Part shown: in pieces, positions 63,520-64,000 of the stretch | Layout of the letters: every line of letters begins with the position of its first letter | Position numbering within the stretch: position 1 is the first letter of the stretch | Assembly (NCBI RefSeq): GCF_024519725.1 | Contig: NZ_JALJRK010000013.1 | Span: 1-64,000, forward strand | Reading direction: 5' to 3' | Length of the DNA stretch: 64,000 nt | Origin: Microvirga sp. Mcv34 | GTDB taxonomy: Bacteria; Pseudomonadota; Alphaproteobacteria; Rhizobiales; Beijerinckiaceae | The notes under the pieces: generated by a model | The model's input: only the letters and a program-made list of their open reading frames with translations | Told to the model about the DNA's origin: nothing | The model's database searches: none | Program-made: the position numbers and the translations under genes

Positions 63520-64000
63520 TTAGTCCTTCGCGCGTTCCACGTAGGAGCCGTCTTCCGTCATGATCACGACGCGGGTGCCGGCCTGAATGTGGGGCGGCAC
63601 GAGGGTGCGCACGCCGTTGGACAGCATGGCGGGCTTGTAGGACGAGGAGGCCGTCTGGCCCTTCACGACCGGCTCGGTCTCTGTGATCTCGAGGGTCACG
63701 CGGGCCGGCAGCTCGATGGCGATCGCGACGCCGTTGTGGGTCGAGAGCATCACGGCCATGCCTTCCTGAAGATAGGCCTTCTGGTCGCCGATGATGTCCT
63801 CCGGCACGACCACCTGGTCGTAGGTCTCCGGGTTCATGAAGTGGAAGCCCTCGCCGTCCTGATACAGGAAGGTGTGCTCCCGGTCCTCGACGAAGGCGCG
63901 CTCGACCTGCTCGGTCGTGCGGTAGCGCTCGGAGACCTTCACGCCATCGGAGATGCGGCGCATGTCGAGCTGGGTGACGGGCGTGCCCTTGCCGGGGTGG
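63520..64000 (-). CDS. efp: Elongation factor P, N-terminus outside the window
   Basis: At least 160 residues are visible; the frame is open at the right edge and the first visible codons read [12 protein letters not shown], so the loop with the modified Lys (Lys34) is present. Then [46 protein letters not shown]... and a C-terminal OB fold ending [21 protein letters not shown] stimulates synthesis of polyproline stretches. The apparent ATG at 63963 is an internal Met. Confidence 0.95.
   Translation of the reverse strand, partial: HPGKGTPVTQLDMRRISDGVKVSERYRTTEQVERAFVEDREHTFLYQDGEGFHFMNPETYDQVVVPEDIIGDQKAYLQEGMAVMLSTHNGVAIAIELPARVTLEITETEPVVKGQTASSSYKPAMLSNGVRTLVPPHIQAGTRVVIMTEDGSYVERAKD

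Overview
The window is a high-GC, densely coded chromosomal segment of an alphaproteobacterium. Gene order (pdxJ-acpS-lepB-rnc-era; rpsF-rpsR-DUF2232-rplI-dnaB-alr-radA; cvpA-purF; ftsE-ftsX-DUF218-plsC; rlmE next to ppx/gppA), DUF2125 and an HWE-type sensor kinase point to Hyphomicrobiales (Rhizobiales), most likely the Methylobacteriaceae/Microvirga neighbourhood. The genus is an inference from gene content, not a search result. No rRNA, tRNA, CRISPR array, intact insertion sequence or prophage was found.

Layout. 1-6.6 kb: the end of an OmpA-family protein, a class III cyclase/TPR protein, and the minus-strand run pdxJ-acpS-lepB-rnc-era. 6.6-7.4 kb: two paralogous small membrane proteins of unknown function behind a perfect 10+10 bp palindrome; the second is broken by a one-base shift in a C6 run. 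7.4-14.4 kb: ribosomal proteins S6, S18 and L9, then replication and repair genes and alanine racemase. 14.4-16.6 kb: the most unusual stretch. It holds a 98-residue protein with four perfect-length 16-residue repeats, a non-coding, possibly decayed interval, and a secreted-type cadherin/RTX calcium-binding protein. 16.6-26.3 kb: an MDR reductase, cvpA, purF, an SDR, a MHYT-PAS-GGDEF-EAL protein, a short HPF, an HtrA protease and a DUF4142 protein. 26.4-36.2 kb: accessory, transport and envelope genes, including a Tat-exported TRAP binding protein, EamA and YihY membrane proteins, a CpdB-like phosphodiesterase, a trans-sulfuration enzyme and TspO. 36.2-45.7 kb: hpt, ftsEX, a DUF218 protein, plsC, an unknown gene behind a compact palindromic promoter, a ChaC-like enzyme, DUF2125, der with its partner, and NnrU. 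45.9-48.5 kb: TRAP membrane subunits, 17.5 kb from the binding-protein gene. 48.9-50.4 kb: a PAS-GAF-HWE kinase interrupted by an in-frame TGA. 50.5-64 kb: guaA, rsmB-like, guaB, an MFS exporter, a dienelactone hydrolase-like protein, a sugar 1-dehydrogenase-like oxidoreductase, rlmE, ppx, an aminotransferase and the start of efp.

How the genes fit together. Most of the window is housekeeping: translation and ribosome maturation (S6, S18, L9, Der, Era, RNase III, RlmE, RsmB, EF-P, HPF), purine synthesis and salvage (PurF, GuaA, GuaB, Hpt), cell division and envelope (FtsEX, Alr, LepB, PlsC), and replication/repair (DnaB, RadA). Accessory material lies in short islands between these blocks. 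Intergenic regions carry at least two families of palindromic dispersed repeats and several clear intrinsic terminators.

The best candidates for something undescribed are the tandem-repeat peptide gene at 14549-14845, the TGA-split kinase at 48870-50381, the near-leaderless palindromic promoter at 40771-40808, and the small membrane-protein pair with its operator-like palindrome at 6699-7358.
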